From contig VBBD01000012.1 in the NCBI GenBank assembly GCA_005882895.1, positions 1 through 50,281 of the forward strand: DNA of 50,281 nt. Reading direction: 5' to 3'. Numbering within the stretch: position 1 is the first letter of the stretch; every line of letters begins with the position of its first letter. A model generated the notes under the pieces. It saw nothing but the letters and a program-made list of their open reading frames with translations, was not told the origin of the DNA and did no database searches. A program made the translations under genes and the position numbers. Positions 19,404 through 27,525 of this stretch are shown in pieces. This DNA comes from Candidatus Bathyarchaeota archaeon (GTDB lineage: Archaea > Thermoproteota > Bathyarchaeia > 40CM-2-53-6).

Positions 19404-21002
19404 TTATTGTTTATGGAATTTTGGAATATCTTTCACGTAGAAACAGTCATCGATTCTCAACAACAACGAGACAAGCTCGAACGCCCGGTGAATGTTGGCC
19501 CTGTTTACTGAAGCAAGCTCGATCACATTCGCTTCGAACATGTCAATGCATCCGTTCTCTCCCACACCTATTGCCTGCCCTCCGCTTGAGTGATAATTGC
19601 GGAGCTGGATCATCATATCAATGGGATCGAGGCCGCAGTTGGCTGAGAGGCGCTCTGGGATTTTTTCTAGAGCGTCCGCGAACGAACTAATTACGAATTG
19701 GTCCCTTCCCTCGAACGTTAGGGCAAATCTTCTGAGCTGCGAGGCCAACTCTACGAGGATCGCTCCTCCGCCAGGAACCACTTTAGGGTTCGAGCGCGAA
19801 TGCTTCAAGATGAGAAGCGCTCTCTTCACGGTCTTTTCCTGCTCCAGAACAAGCTCGGGGCTACTGCCACGAAGCAAGAGCGTGGACCCTCCGTCGCAAT
19901 GAAGAATCACGATGTCGTCGGGTTTGATCTTGTCAACTTCGAGCTTCCTCGCAATCCCCAAGTCCTCTTTCCGAAGCTGGTCAGCATTCCCGACAATAGT
20001 GGCTCCAGTAGCTTTTGCAGCCGCCTCGAACTCATCGGCAGCTACGAAATGCATCGCGAAAATTCCTTGCCTGCTTAGTTGGTCGCAGATTCTATCCGCC
20101 ATCTTGGATCGACAGATCAAGACGTTGGCTCCAGAGGTTTTCACCATATCAACTAAGAGAGCTCGGAGGCGAGCCTCTTCCGATTTGAAAATCTGAATCT
20201 GTTCTTGGCTCGTAATGTTCAGTTTGGTTGAGAAGGGACCTTCATCCACCGATTTCAGTTCGAGCCGCTTGACCTCAAGTTTGGTTAGGAACGCTATTTT
20301 TGGCTGGTCGACCCAATCTGGCATGCTCGGATGCGCCTTGCCTTTCTTGATTATGACTCCGCGAACTAGGTCGGAGTCATCTATCTGGCCGCCGGGCTTC
20401 TTTACAATCTGGACTCTGTTGACGTCAATCAATCCATCTTCAATTACACGGCTGATTGCCTCGGATAGATGCCTCCGCAACTTTGGACCGAGAAGGTCTC
20501 TTCCGCAATCAATTACCTTCAAGAGCTGCTCGTCGAGGTCTTTAGCAGCATTCGTTGCGATCTCGTTGATGATTGTGGCTGATTTTTCAGTTGCTTTCAG
20601 ATATCCATCCAGAATCGTATTAGGATGGAAACCAATCTCGATCAATTTGTCAGCCTCCGCTAGGAGCGCGGAGACGAGAACGAGCAGGGTGGAGATTCCG
20701 TCGCCAATGTGCTGGCGCTGTATTTTCGCTGCTTCTGCGAGTGTCATTATCGCCGGGTACTCTATTCCTAGTTCGTCGACGACGTCGACGGGATCTTTGG
20801 TGACCTTCATCACCATTTCAGGACCTCTGCGATAAGTTACGAGTTTGTACGCGCCTTTGGGCCCGAGGGTGCTGCCGATCTTAAACGCGGCCAGTGATGC
20901 AAAGTTTAGGTTCTGTCGCCAGACTTCTTTGCCACTTATTCTTCCCCGGTTTTTCTGGAGGATCTGCGGGGTTGCAGGCAGAACCTGTTGAGCTACAGCC
21001 AT
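19404..21002 (-). CDS. divergent thermosome-like (group II chaperonin) subunit
   Basis: This 532-aa protein aligns along the whole length of archaeal thermosome subunits: LGPKG phosphate loop (46-50), apical domain (about 200-340), GGGA (411-414) and NCGLDPIDM. Key ATPase positions are changed. The usual NDGATI reads KDPVDV (69-74), GDGTT reads GDGIST (100-105), and the catalytic Asp of the HDAL motif is Arg394 (VKRAL). It probably binds but does not hydrolyse ATP, or forms part of a hetero-oligomer. It is followed by DUF488 and preceded, 6 bp away, by a nucleotidyltransferase-like gene. Confidence 0.88.
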   Translation of the reverse strand: MAVAQQVLPATPQILQKNRGRISGKEVWRQNLNFASLAAFKIGSTLGPKGAYKLVTYRRGPEMVMKVTKDPVDVVDELGIEYPAIMTLAEAAKIQRQHIGDGISTLLVLVSALLAEADKLIEIGFHPNTILDGYLKATEKSATIINEIATNAAKDLDEQLLKVIDCGRDLLGPKLRRHLSEAISRVIEDGLIDVNRVQIVKKPGGQIDDSDLVRGVIIKKGKAHPSMPDWVDQPKIAFLTKLEVKRLELKSVDEGPFSTKLNITSQEQIQIFKSEEARLRALLVDMVKTSGANVLICRSKMADRICDQLSRQGIFAMHFVAADEFEAAAKATGATIVGNADQLRKEDLGIARKLEVDKIKPDDIVILHCDGGSTLLLRGSSPELVLEQEKTVKRALLILKHSRSNPKVVPGGGAILVELASQLRRFALTFEGRDQFVISSFADALEKIPERLSANCGLDPIDMMIQLRNYHSSGGQAIGVGENGCIDMFEANVIELASVNRANIHRAFELVSLLLRIDDCFYVKDIPKFHKQ

Positions 21003-21008
21003 ATTCGT

Positions 21009-21617
21009 CTAACCGAACATATGTCGGCTTCTCATAACAGCCTCATGGATCTTTATCGCTCGGTCCGTCCACCCAAGACCCGAATAGAGTTCGCTCTTCA
21101 TCTTAAGCGGAACTATCGGCATCTTCACACCTAGCACATATACGTAGTCCGGGTCGAAGTCGAGAGGGTCTCCCCAATCCCACTCGCCCACCTTGATCTG
21201 TAGATTCCCGTGCACGTCGAGCAGAGAGCCTTCAACGTCGAATCGAGATGTATAGCTCTTGATCCGTACCTTGTGGAGCTTCAGGTCGACATTGGCGTCT
21301 CTATCCAACACTCTCTCAACCGTGCGAGGAGGCTCAACCTGATACTCGGCAAGCTTTCGCGCAATCTCGTCGCATCCATCCTTGGTGCTGAGTATTGCGA
21401 TATGTTTGGGTTGCACATTGACGCCTGATATTACCTCCGCGACATCGCCTCCGATGGCCCATTTGTTTTTGCAATCCATGAGAGCTCTTCCGATGATAAT
21501 TGTCGCATCAAGCAATGGCTTACTGAGAACCACGAGTTCTTCTGGCTTAGGGATTCTACTCTGGATTTGGGGTAGATCAATAGGCTTCGGTTTATCCGAG
21601 AGTCTTAGGGCTGGCAT
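21009..21617 (-). CDS. nucleotidyltransferase-fold protein
   Basis: This 202-aa protein resembles minimal nucleotidyltransferases of the polymerase-beta fold. A Gly-Gly-Asp motif (WAIGGDVAE, residues 53-61) is followed by acidic and basic strands (VDLKLHKVRIKS) and PLKMKSELYSGLG, which is often seen at the end of such domains. Whether the second metal-binding Asp pair is complete is unclear. It lies between the GMC dehydrogenase (33 bp) and the chaperonin (6 bp) on the same strand. Target unknown; protein AMPylation or nucleotide transfer are possibilities. Confidence 0.65.
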   Translation of the reverse strand: MPALRLSDKPKPIDLPQIQSRIPKPEELVVLSKPLLDATIIIGRALMDCKNKWAIGGDVAEVISGVNVQPKHIAILSTKDGCDEIARKLAEYQVEPPRTVERVLDRDANVDLKLHKVRIKSYTSRFDVEGSLLDVHGNLQIKVGEWDWGDPLDFDPDYVYVLGVKMPIVPLKMKSELYSGLGWTDRAIKIHEAVMRSRHMFG

Positions 21618-21650
21618 ATGCCCTCTTCTTGACGTACTAGTGAATCGCTG

Positions 21651-23531
21651 CTACGGGACTAGACCAGGAGTCATGAGCCCGAGATACTGCTTGATCCCCT
21701 CAGCGGCACGATAGGACTGTGGACCAGCAACATGTGTTCCGGACGGAACGGTATCCCCTGAGGTGTTCGTAATCTCGCCAGCACCGAATATATTGAAGGG
21801 TGTTTTCACTGTTGGCGACCAACATTGGTTCCATTTGTCCCACACCGACCAGGTCGGGTCGGTGCCAATTCGACATCCTCCCCTCAGATGGTGGCCCCAC
21901 CAGTCATTATGCACGGCTCCAGGCAATACCGTGTTGCTTACAGTGACGTTTGAGGCACCCATCGCCGTGAAGATATCCTTGACCTTGGTCGCGAGGTAGG
22001 TAGCCCCAACATACATGTTCGGTGTCCAGTCGTAGGTCAATCTGGCCAGCGGGTCGCCGTAGATGTCTGTGTAGTGCGGGTCTAGGTCGACATAATTATC
22101 TGTGGTCGGGAGGTCAGGAGCGAAGGGCGTCGAGCTTAAGACAGTCTTGGTCTGCAAATACTTGTCTTTCTGGGTAGCTTTGAAAGTGCCTCCCATACTT
22201 GCTGACGAGACTCCTCCCGCGAACGTAATATTTCCAGGTCCCCCTCCCGGGTACCCGCCCACGCCTATCTGGCTTCCTCCTATGAAGCCCAAATTCTTAT
22301 GGTCGAAGTTGTCATCCATCAGATCGTAAATGTCCACACTGCCGCCGCCGGCGTTCCCTGCAGGGTACGCGTTGCCGCCGATATTGGAGAGAGTTCCGGA
22401 CACGTTTGTTCCCCTGTATGGCGAATAGCCGTTAGTCATACCTCTGCCCACGGTACCCGAGACCATGGTCGGATCCGACTTCCATACGTAGGGTGCACCG
22501 ACTCCCGAGAGGAGCATTATTCTGATCATGTTGTATCCCCACATTCCGTTGAAGAAGACCTTCCCCTGTTGAATGTGCACGTTTCCTTGCGGATCGTAAT
22601 AACGAGCGGCGGTCACAAGGCCGCTTGTAGGATCGGTGTCTAGTCGGAAGATGAAGCTGTTCACGACTAGAGTGAAGTTTCCATTCTTCATTGCTGCAGG
22701 TATGGTTCTGTATGCAGCGTTTGCTTTGGCTCCTGTCTCGCAAGCATAGTCGCAGAGACCGCCACAATAACCGTCGTAGACGCACGGATTAACCGGTACA
22801 CCGTACTGGTTGACGTAAGGCTGTGAGGCCAGAGCGTTTACGTGAGGAAAGGGATGATAATTGAAAGGTGCTGACTGAACAGTCGATTGGAATAACTGCG
22901 CAGCCGGTGTGAGCGGGTGAGGAGGTAGCCTATAGTTCTGGCTCATCCATGGATAGCCGCTGGAGTCAGATCCCGGATTGTCAGTACTCCCATTATAGTT
23001 TCCGCAGAGTCCATGAGCATTCTCCCACTGTACATAGTAAGGCTCGTACTGGTAGTACTGGAGAGGCCAGTCCTGGAGGTCATTGTGCGGGTTAATGGTG
23101 TCAATAGTGCCCGGATACCTAGTATTGGTCTGTGATAGCATCTGGTACCCCCATGGGCCTTGACGTCCCATTGTTCCGCCGTAGTGCTGAGCTGCCCCAC
23201 CTACTCCGTGCCCGAGCGCATGATATTGAATCGGCATAGTGTATCGTCGGACGGGTAGTGCGAACTGGTAGGGTGTGTTCCGGATAGTTGTCGATTGGAG
23301 CGGAAGTGGGCTGTCGTATTTCCGTCCCAACCCGACTCCCCATTCATCATATTTGGTAGTCGAAAAGTCGTTGACGTAGTCCCAGTACGGACCTTTGGTA
23401 ATGGCGACAACACTGTACGCCTTGCCGTTGTTCAGCAACGGGTCTGAAAGTTCAGCAGCTATCACACCACTCATGTAACCAACCCCTAGGATCACTACAT
23501 CTGCGGGTGTCTCCGTGATTGTTGTTGGCAT
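21651..23531 (-). CDS. GMC-family FAD dehydrogenase (large subunit)
   Basis: This 626-aa glucose-methanol-choline oxidoreductase resembles the catalytic subunit of membrane gluconate or alcohol dehydrogenases. It has an N-terminal FAD loop (ILGVGYMSG), a Cys-rich insert with YCGGLCDYAC typical of the gluconate-dehydrogenase group, and a C-terminal GMC domain (NDWWGHHLRGG, ending FGAGEI). It has no signal of its own and starts two bases after the Tat-signal subunit 3 gene, so it should be exported as a passenger with that subunit. The substrate is probably a sugar or alcohol. No cytochrome c subunit is adjacent. Confidence 0.88.
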   Translation of the reverse strand: MPTTITETPADVVILGVGYMSGVIAAELSDPLLNNGKAYSVVAITKGPYWDYVNDFSTTKYDEWGVGLGRKYDSPLPLQSTTIRNTPYQFALPVRRYTMPIQYHALGHGVGGAAQHYGGTMGRQGPWGYQMLSQTNTRYPGTIDTINPHNDLQDWPLQYYQYEPYYVQWENAHGLCGNYNGSTDNPGSDSSGYPWMSQNYRLPPHPLTPAAQLFQSTVQSAPFNYHPFPHVNALASQPYVNQYGVPVNPCVYDGYCGGLCDYACETGAKANAAYRTIPAAMKNGNFTLVVNSFIFRLDTDPTSGLVTAARYYDPQGNVHIQQGKVFFNGMWGYNMIRIMLLSGVGAPYVWKSDPTMVSGTVGRGMTNGYSPYRGTNVSGTLSNIGGNAYPAGNAGGGSVDIYDLMDDNFDHKNLGFIGGSQIGVGGYPGGGPGNITFAGGVSSASMGGTFKATQKDKYLQTKTVLSSTPFAPDLPTTDNYVDLDPHYTDIYGDPLARLTYDWTPNMYVGATYLATKVKDIFTAMGASNVTVSNTVLPGAVHNDWWGHHLRGGCRIGTDPTWSVWDKWNQCWSPTVKTPFNIFGAGEITNTSGDTVPSGTHVAGPQSYRAAEGIKQYLGLMTPGLVP

Positions 23532-23533
23532 TT

Positions 23534-24496
23534 CTACGCGCTCCCAGACGCTTGCTGTTGATATTGCGCGAGGCTGGCTGGCTTGAGCCTTGTCGGAGTA
23601 GTCGCGACCATGAGAGCTTTCTGGTCTTTACCCTCGCCGTAGAAGTTGCCGAAGTTGACCCCGTTGAATCCTGTATACGTCCACCCTACCATGTTCTGGT
23701 TTCCTCCATAGATCGGGTCCATCAAGAATCCGGCCCATGTCATGAAAGTCAATTCATACGCGAAATCTGACGGACGTATGTTGTTGAAACTGGTGGGCTT
23801 GTCACCCCATAGATCCTGCAAGAGCGTCAACTGATTCGTTGAAGACAGGGACTCGAAAGGTCCCTTGTAGGCACCATTCGGATCCTTCGCGTATTTCTGC
23901 AATGCATCCAAGCCGATTCTCCAGAATTCTCTCATGTTAAGCGGGTACTGATAGTTGATACCAGAGCCGACTCTCGGAGTGGCTGTGATGCCCTGAGTAC
24001 CGGATCCCGGGGTAACTACGCTGCCTCCAATGTATGAAATTGGGCTAGTGGAGGCCCCAGGAATATACGGATTCGTCGCCCAACTTAGGGTTGGGTTGAT
24101 GCTCAGCGGAGCGGTCGTGCTCGCTGGGATCCTGGGAAGAATATGCGGGCCGTCCATGAACATGTTGGCGCTCTGCCCATAGTCACCTGCCAACGCTCTG
24201 TCGATGAAATAGATCACACCGGCCTCTTTTGCTCCAGGATCGGCATCAGTTGGTATGATTGTCTCTACTATCTTCTCTAGGAGAGACTGTTCGGTAATGT
24301 TCAGGCTGATGAAACCAACGATGGTGTTGACTCGATTTTTTAGGTTGGCGACCTGTGTATTCGCATTATTTAGTTGGGTTTGCATCGAGGAGTTTTGGCT
24401 CCCAAACATTGGGATCTCGATTGCGGATGCTGTGACAGCGCTTGCGGCTGCTGCTAATCCGAGTTTGAGAAATTCACGTCTGGTCTGGTCGACCAT
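23534..24496 (-). CDS. gluconate 2-dehydrogenase subunit 3-like protein with Tat signal
   Basis: This 320-aa protein has a twin-arginine signal (TRREFLKLGLAAAASA, residues 5-20). A coiled segment (about 36-60) is followed by the subunit-3 domain (IVETIIPTDADPGAKEAGV and a conserved WAGFLMDPIYGGNQ). In known enzymes this subunit carries the folded flavoprotein through the Tat pore. ATG 24496 is followed directly by the signal. It forms an operon with the GMC subunit. Cupredoxin genes are divergent upstream. Confidence 0.88.
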   Translation of the reverse strand: MVDQTRREFLKLGLAAAASAVTASAIEIPMFGSQNSSMQTQLNNANTQVANLKNRVNTIVGFISLNITEQSLLEKIVETIIPTDADPGAKEAGVIYFIDRALAGDYGQSANMFMDGPHILPRIPASTTAPLSINPTLSWATNPYIPGASTSPISYIGGSVVTPGSGTQGITATPRVGSGINYQYPLNMREFWRIGLDALQKYAKDPNGAYKGPFESLSSTNQLTLLQDLWGDKPTSFNNIRPSDFAYELTFMTWAGFLMDPIYGGNQNMVGWTYTGFNGVNFGNFYGEGKDQKALMVATTPTRLKPASLAQYQQQASGSA

Positions 24497-24622
24497 TCGG
24501 GCTCGGATTGGCCTTAGCCTACTTCTATTTTAGCTTGCATGGCGTCCAAAGAACCGGGCCGGCAATCACCCGCTGAAAGCTTATTTTCTCGACGATCGGG
24601 CAATTGATCTCTGTGCTGTAGG

Positions 24623-25075
24623 TTGGAAAGTACTCCGCCGAAGAAAATGAATTATGCCGGGCTTATTGTCCCAATACTAATCGTACTTGCTGTAGGCGCA
24701 GGTTGCGGCCTTGCCGGGCTTGGGGTTTACCAGCTCACCACGGGCTCGCCAATCTTTGCGTTTTCAAGCTCAAACGCTGGAGGCAGCACAGTGAGTGTCT
24801 CGATTCCGAAAGGTGTCGGTAGCACGCAGGGCCTCAATTATGATCCGGTCAGCGTAACAGTTGCGAAAGGCGGGAAAGTAACTTGGATCAACAACGATCC
24901 CGTTCCTCACACTGTAACCTCCACCTTTAACATTCCGTCTGGAGCAACCAGTTTTGATTCCGGGAACATGAATCAGAACGCCACCTACACAGTGACCTTC
25001 ACAGTCGCCGGAACTTACCAGTACATATGCACTTACCATCCCTGGATGCACGGAACAGTTGTCGTCACCGGATAA
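24623..25075 (+). CDS. membrane-anchored cupredoxin
   Basis: This 150-aa protein has an N-terminal membrane helix (about 12-38) and one plastocyanin domain with the full type-1 copper set: His (PHTVT), Cys, His and Met in CTYHPWM. A TTG at 24623 opens the frame; ATG 24647 leaves only two residues before the helix. An A/T box (CTTATTTTC, about 24580) lies upstream. The copper faces outside. Given the divergent Tat/GMC pair next door, it is a good candidate electron acceptor, but that is inference. Confidence 0.88.
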   Translation: MESTPPKKMNYAGLIVPILIVLAVGAGCGLAGLGVYQLTTGSPIFAFSSSNAGGSTVSVSIPKGVGSTQGLNYDPVSVTVAKGGKVTWINNDPVPHTVTSTFNIPSGATSFDSGNMNQNATYTVTFTVAGTYQYICTYHPWMHGTVVVTG

Positions 25076-25187
25076 GAAGAGACAGCATCCCATCACCCTC
25101 GTTAGACACTGCGAGCATTTGGAGCGATTTCGAGAAAGGGCCTTGCAATGGCCTGAGGGCTAGCTTCAATACGAGAAAGCGATCCTT

Positions 25188-25637
25188 ATGAAAGAAATGC
25201 AGCGGCGGGTTATGATCCTAGCGATTGTTGTCGTAGCGATTGTCGTGATGGCGACAGCTGGCTACATCTATATCGGCTCATTGTCTTCACCCAAGCCAAT
25301 GGTGACACTTATCAGAATACCGCTGGGCTCCTCAACGGAGCCCACGGGGTTTAGCGTGGGGAATTTCCAAGCGAACTTTGTAAACGGTACCTACCCTTTT
25401 CCCGTTAACGTCACCGCAACAATCGGAGTCAATAATTCGATAGAATGGGTGAACGACGATACCGTGGGTCACACGGCCACAGCTCTCGTTGCTCCTGCTG
25501 GAGCTTTGAAATTCAACTCTGGATTGATCTCCGAGGGAAAATCGTTCTCGGTAACCCTAAACGTACCGGGGGTTTACAAATACACTTGCGCTTGGCATAA
25601 TTGGCTCGCTGGAAAGATAACTGTCAATTCTCCATAG
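25188..25637 (+). CDS. membrane-anchored cupredoxin with Leu at the axial position
   Basis: This 149-aa protein has an N-terminal helix (about 8-31) and a copper domain with His (GHTAT), Cys and His (CAWH). Three residues later, where the neighbouring gene has Met, it has Leu (CAWHNWL). Loss of the axial Met usually raises the copper potential, as in some laccases. ATG 25188 is preceded by GAGAAAG. It is 112 bp behind the other cupredoxin on the same strand and probably arose by duplication. Confidence 0.85.
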   Translation: MKEMQRRVMILAIVVVAIVVMATAGYIYIGSLSSPKPMVTLIRIPLGSSTEPTGFSVGNFQANFVNGTYPFPVNVTATIGVNNSIEWVNDDTVGHTATALVAPAGALKFNSGLISEGKSFSVTLNVPGVYKYTCAWHNWLAGKITVNSP

Positions 25638-25746
25638 GTCCTAGGCAAGCGGAGAAAATAATCCTCTCGAGCGGCCTCATCAACGCGTGCGGTTTACGAT
25701 TTAGTCTAAAAGACCATGGACGCTACAGTCAACAGTTTCGGAAGTG

Positions 25747-26037
25747 CTAGAATATTTCTATATGGTCATCTGGAAAGCCGAGCTTGACTAGTTCAGCCTT
25801 GATTCTTGCGCGGTGGTCGCCCTGCAGCATTATCACGCCGTCTTTCGCTGTCCCACCAGTGGCCAAGCGCTCTTTCAGTTTGTGAGCGACTTCTGCTAGG
25901 GAGCGTCCGGTTTTTGGTAGTCCTTGTACGACTGTTACTGGTTTTCCCCATCTGCGGAACTCTACTCTCACGGTGAGGTGGGTTTCGCTCTTGTCGAGTT
26001 CTTTCAGTGCGCTGTTGAAGTCGAATCCTTCACTCAA
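25747..26037 (-). CDS. SUI1/aIF1 translation initiation factor, copy 2
   Basis: This 96-aa SUI1-domain protein contains VTVVQGLPKTGRSL, LAHKLKERLATGGTAKDGVIMLQGDHR and the C-terminal DDHIEIF. The Gly-Gly loop (TGGTAKDG) and the basic patch are closer to canonical aIF1/eIF1 than in the copy at 4015-4320, so this is the likelier housekeeping factor. ATG 26037. It lies 31 bp downstream of the zincin-like gene on the same strand. Confidence 0.88.
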   Translation of the reverse strand: MSEGFDFNSALKELDKSETHLTVRVEFRRWGKPVTVVQGLPKTGRSLAEVAHKLKERLATGGTAKDGVIMLQGDHRARIKAELVKLGFPDDHIEIF

Positions 26038-26068
26038 TCCTGTTACCCTGGACAGTTTCGACCATTCA

Positions 26069-26875
26069 TTAGTTCTTTTCGGCTACTTCCAAAAACCGGT
26101 TCAGATAGTCTGCGAGAAGCTTTCGATACTGATCTCTAGTCATGTTTTCTTTCAGATTAATCATTAGGTCCTGGAAGTAGTGGAACTGCCGTGCGGCTGC
26201 TGGTGGCATCTGTGAAAGAAATCTCTTGTTAGAATCCGCGGCCTTTCCACCGGTATCTTCAATGCCGTGTCTCGTCATTTGGCCAATCGCACGAGCGTTG
26301 TGGACCATAATCGACGCGTTCATCCAACGGTCTTTCTTTTGATCGCCGGATTCTACAGGCTCATCTTTTACCCAGTCTTGGAGGAAACTGCTCATCTGAC
26401 CTGGTTCGAGTATCGGATTTTTCTTGAGGACATTCATAGAAACATCGTCAGCGTACAAGTCTTGAATATCGTTCAGTAGATCATGAACGATCTTCTGCTG
26501 ATAGTCATCCGACAAGTATTGTCTGCCAATCTTGTCAATTGCCTCCTCGATTATCTCAGCGTCATGGGATGAGTGATTATTTTCCATCCTGTAGATATGT
26601 GACATCTCGTGAACCAGCAAGCCCTCAAGCATTCCTGACCCGACTGAGCCACCTGATACGACTATTCTGTAGCCCCTGCCCTGCGGCATGGTATATCCCA
26701 TAAAAGGCAGCTGAGGGTCGACGGCCACTTCGACGTTGCTCTTGAGGCCAAAACCGGACTCCTTCATTATACGAGATGCGTTCAGGTAAGCTTTCTTCAC
26801 GATTTCACTGTTCGCACTATTGCTCGTCGGAGCGACCGTCTTTGTTGTTGCTGTCGTGTTTCTTCCGACCGACAC
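26069..26875 (-). CDS. HExxH zincin-like protein (DUF5781-like)
   Basis: This 268-aa soluble protein has a gluzincin/zincin core: VHEMSH with His89, Glu90 and His93, followed by NNHSSHDAEIIEEAID (about 99-114), which may hold the third ligand. The rest is helical. It resembles an archaeal family of unknown function (DUF5781, from memory). No signal peptide is seen, so it is a cytosolic metallopeptidase if active. It lies between doxX (12 bp) and the aIF1 gene (31 bp) on one strand, probably one transcript from the doxX promoter. Confidence 0.72.
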   Translation of the reverse strand: MSVGRNTTATTKTVAPTSNSANSEIVKKAYLNASRIMKESGFGLKSNVEVAVDPQLPFMGYTMPQGRGYRIVVSGGSVGSGMLEGLLVHEMSHIYRMENNHSSHDAEIIEEAIDKIGRQYLSDDYQQKIVHDLLNDIQDLYADDVSMNVLKKNPILEPGQMSSFLQDWVKDEPVESGDQKKDRWMNASIMVHNARAIGQMTRHGIEDTGGKAADSNKRFLSQMPPAAARQFHYFQDLMINLKENMTRDQYRKLLADYLNRFLEVAEKN

Positions 26876-26887
26876 CTTGTGTTCTTC

Positions 26888-27292
26888 CTATAGTCCTAGA
26901 AGGTGGTCGATCGAATAGATTCCGCTACCAAGGAGAGCCAACGCAAGGGCAGCCAGAAACAATGTGATGTCTATTTCATATCCGCCGACGTATTTCTTCT
27001 TCGCCTTGGTAGTTACGAGCCACGTTGTTGAGAGCATCCATAACGCCGAGAGTGCCGCTACTATGGGTGTGAGTATTCCTAGAATCAATGCTAGTCCGCC
27101 GAAGAACTCGACAACGCCAGCGAATGGAACGATCGCGGCGGGCATTCCCATGCTCTTCATCCACGCGCCGCCTTGGGCTCTTTGAGCTGCCGTTAGCTTA
27201 GGATATCCGTGTATGATGAACAATGTGCCGATCGCTAGCCGTAGGATAAGTGAGGGCAGATCGACAGACGAGCCGAACAGAGTTTGAATCAT
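26888..27292 (-). CDS. DoxX family membrane protein
   Basis: This 134-aa protein has four helices and the DoxX signature FIIHGYPKL near residue 27, then GVVEFFGGLALILGIL. DoxX-type proteins take part in redox or thiol stress responses or as quinol oxidase partners; the role differs between organisms. ATG 27292 lies 27 bp from the centre of a TTTATAAT box (leaderless). It is the first gene of the doxX-zincin-aIF1 run. The promoter carries the same module as the winged-helix gene 14 kb away. Confidence 0.88.
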   Translation of the reverse strand: MIQTLFGSSVDLPSLILRLAIGTLFIIHGYPKLTAAQRAQGGAWMKSMGMPAAIVPFAGVVEFFGGLALILGILTPIVAALSALWMLSTTWLVTTKAKKKYVGGYEIDITLFLAALALALLGSGIYSIDHLLGL

Positions 27293-27315
27293 GTCTCAAG
27301 ATGACGATGGTCTTT

Positions 27316-27386
27316 ATTATAAAGTAGGTAGTTAGCCACTACCAAGTAGGTAATCGTAAGCGTATCAAGTCAAGCCGGCTTGACCG
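27316..27386 (-). promoter_or_regulatory. doxX promoter with shared regulatory module
   Basis: This promoter has a TATA box TTTATAAT (27316-27323), an inverted repeat GGTAG-N7-CTACC (27327-27343), CTACCAAGTAGGT (27339-27351), AAGCGTATCAAGT (27358-27370) and a perfect 16-bp palindrome GTCAAGCCGGCTTGAC (27369-27384). Order and spacing match the 13098-13166 promoter. The sequence is non-coding here, which shows that the similarity is regulatory. Confidence 0.8.
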
Positions 27387-27525
27387 TGACGGCAAACGTG
27401 CCGAATCGTAACTGAAAACAATCCCAACCAAAGAACAGCTTACCTATCTTCTCGTGACCACTATCTTCCGTCAAGTGAGCCGAAACGGACTCTCCCAATC
27501 ACAACGCTTCCGCGGAGATTCTTCT

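Noticed and set aside
27454-27525. GTG 27454 as the HMG-CoA synthase start
   Set aside because: The family N-terminus begins right after ATG 27526, and the extra 24 residues have no counterpart.
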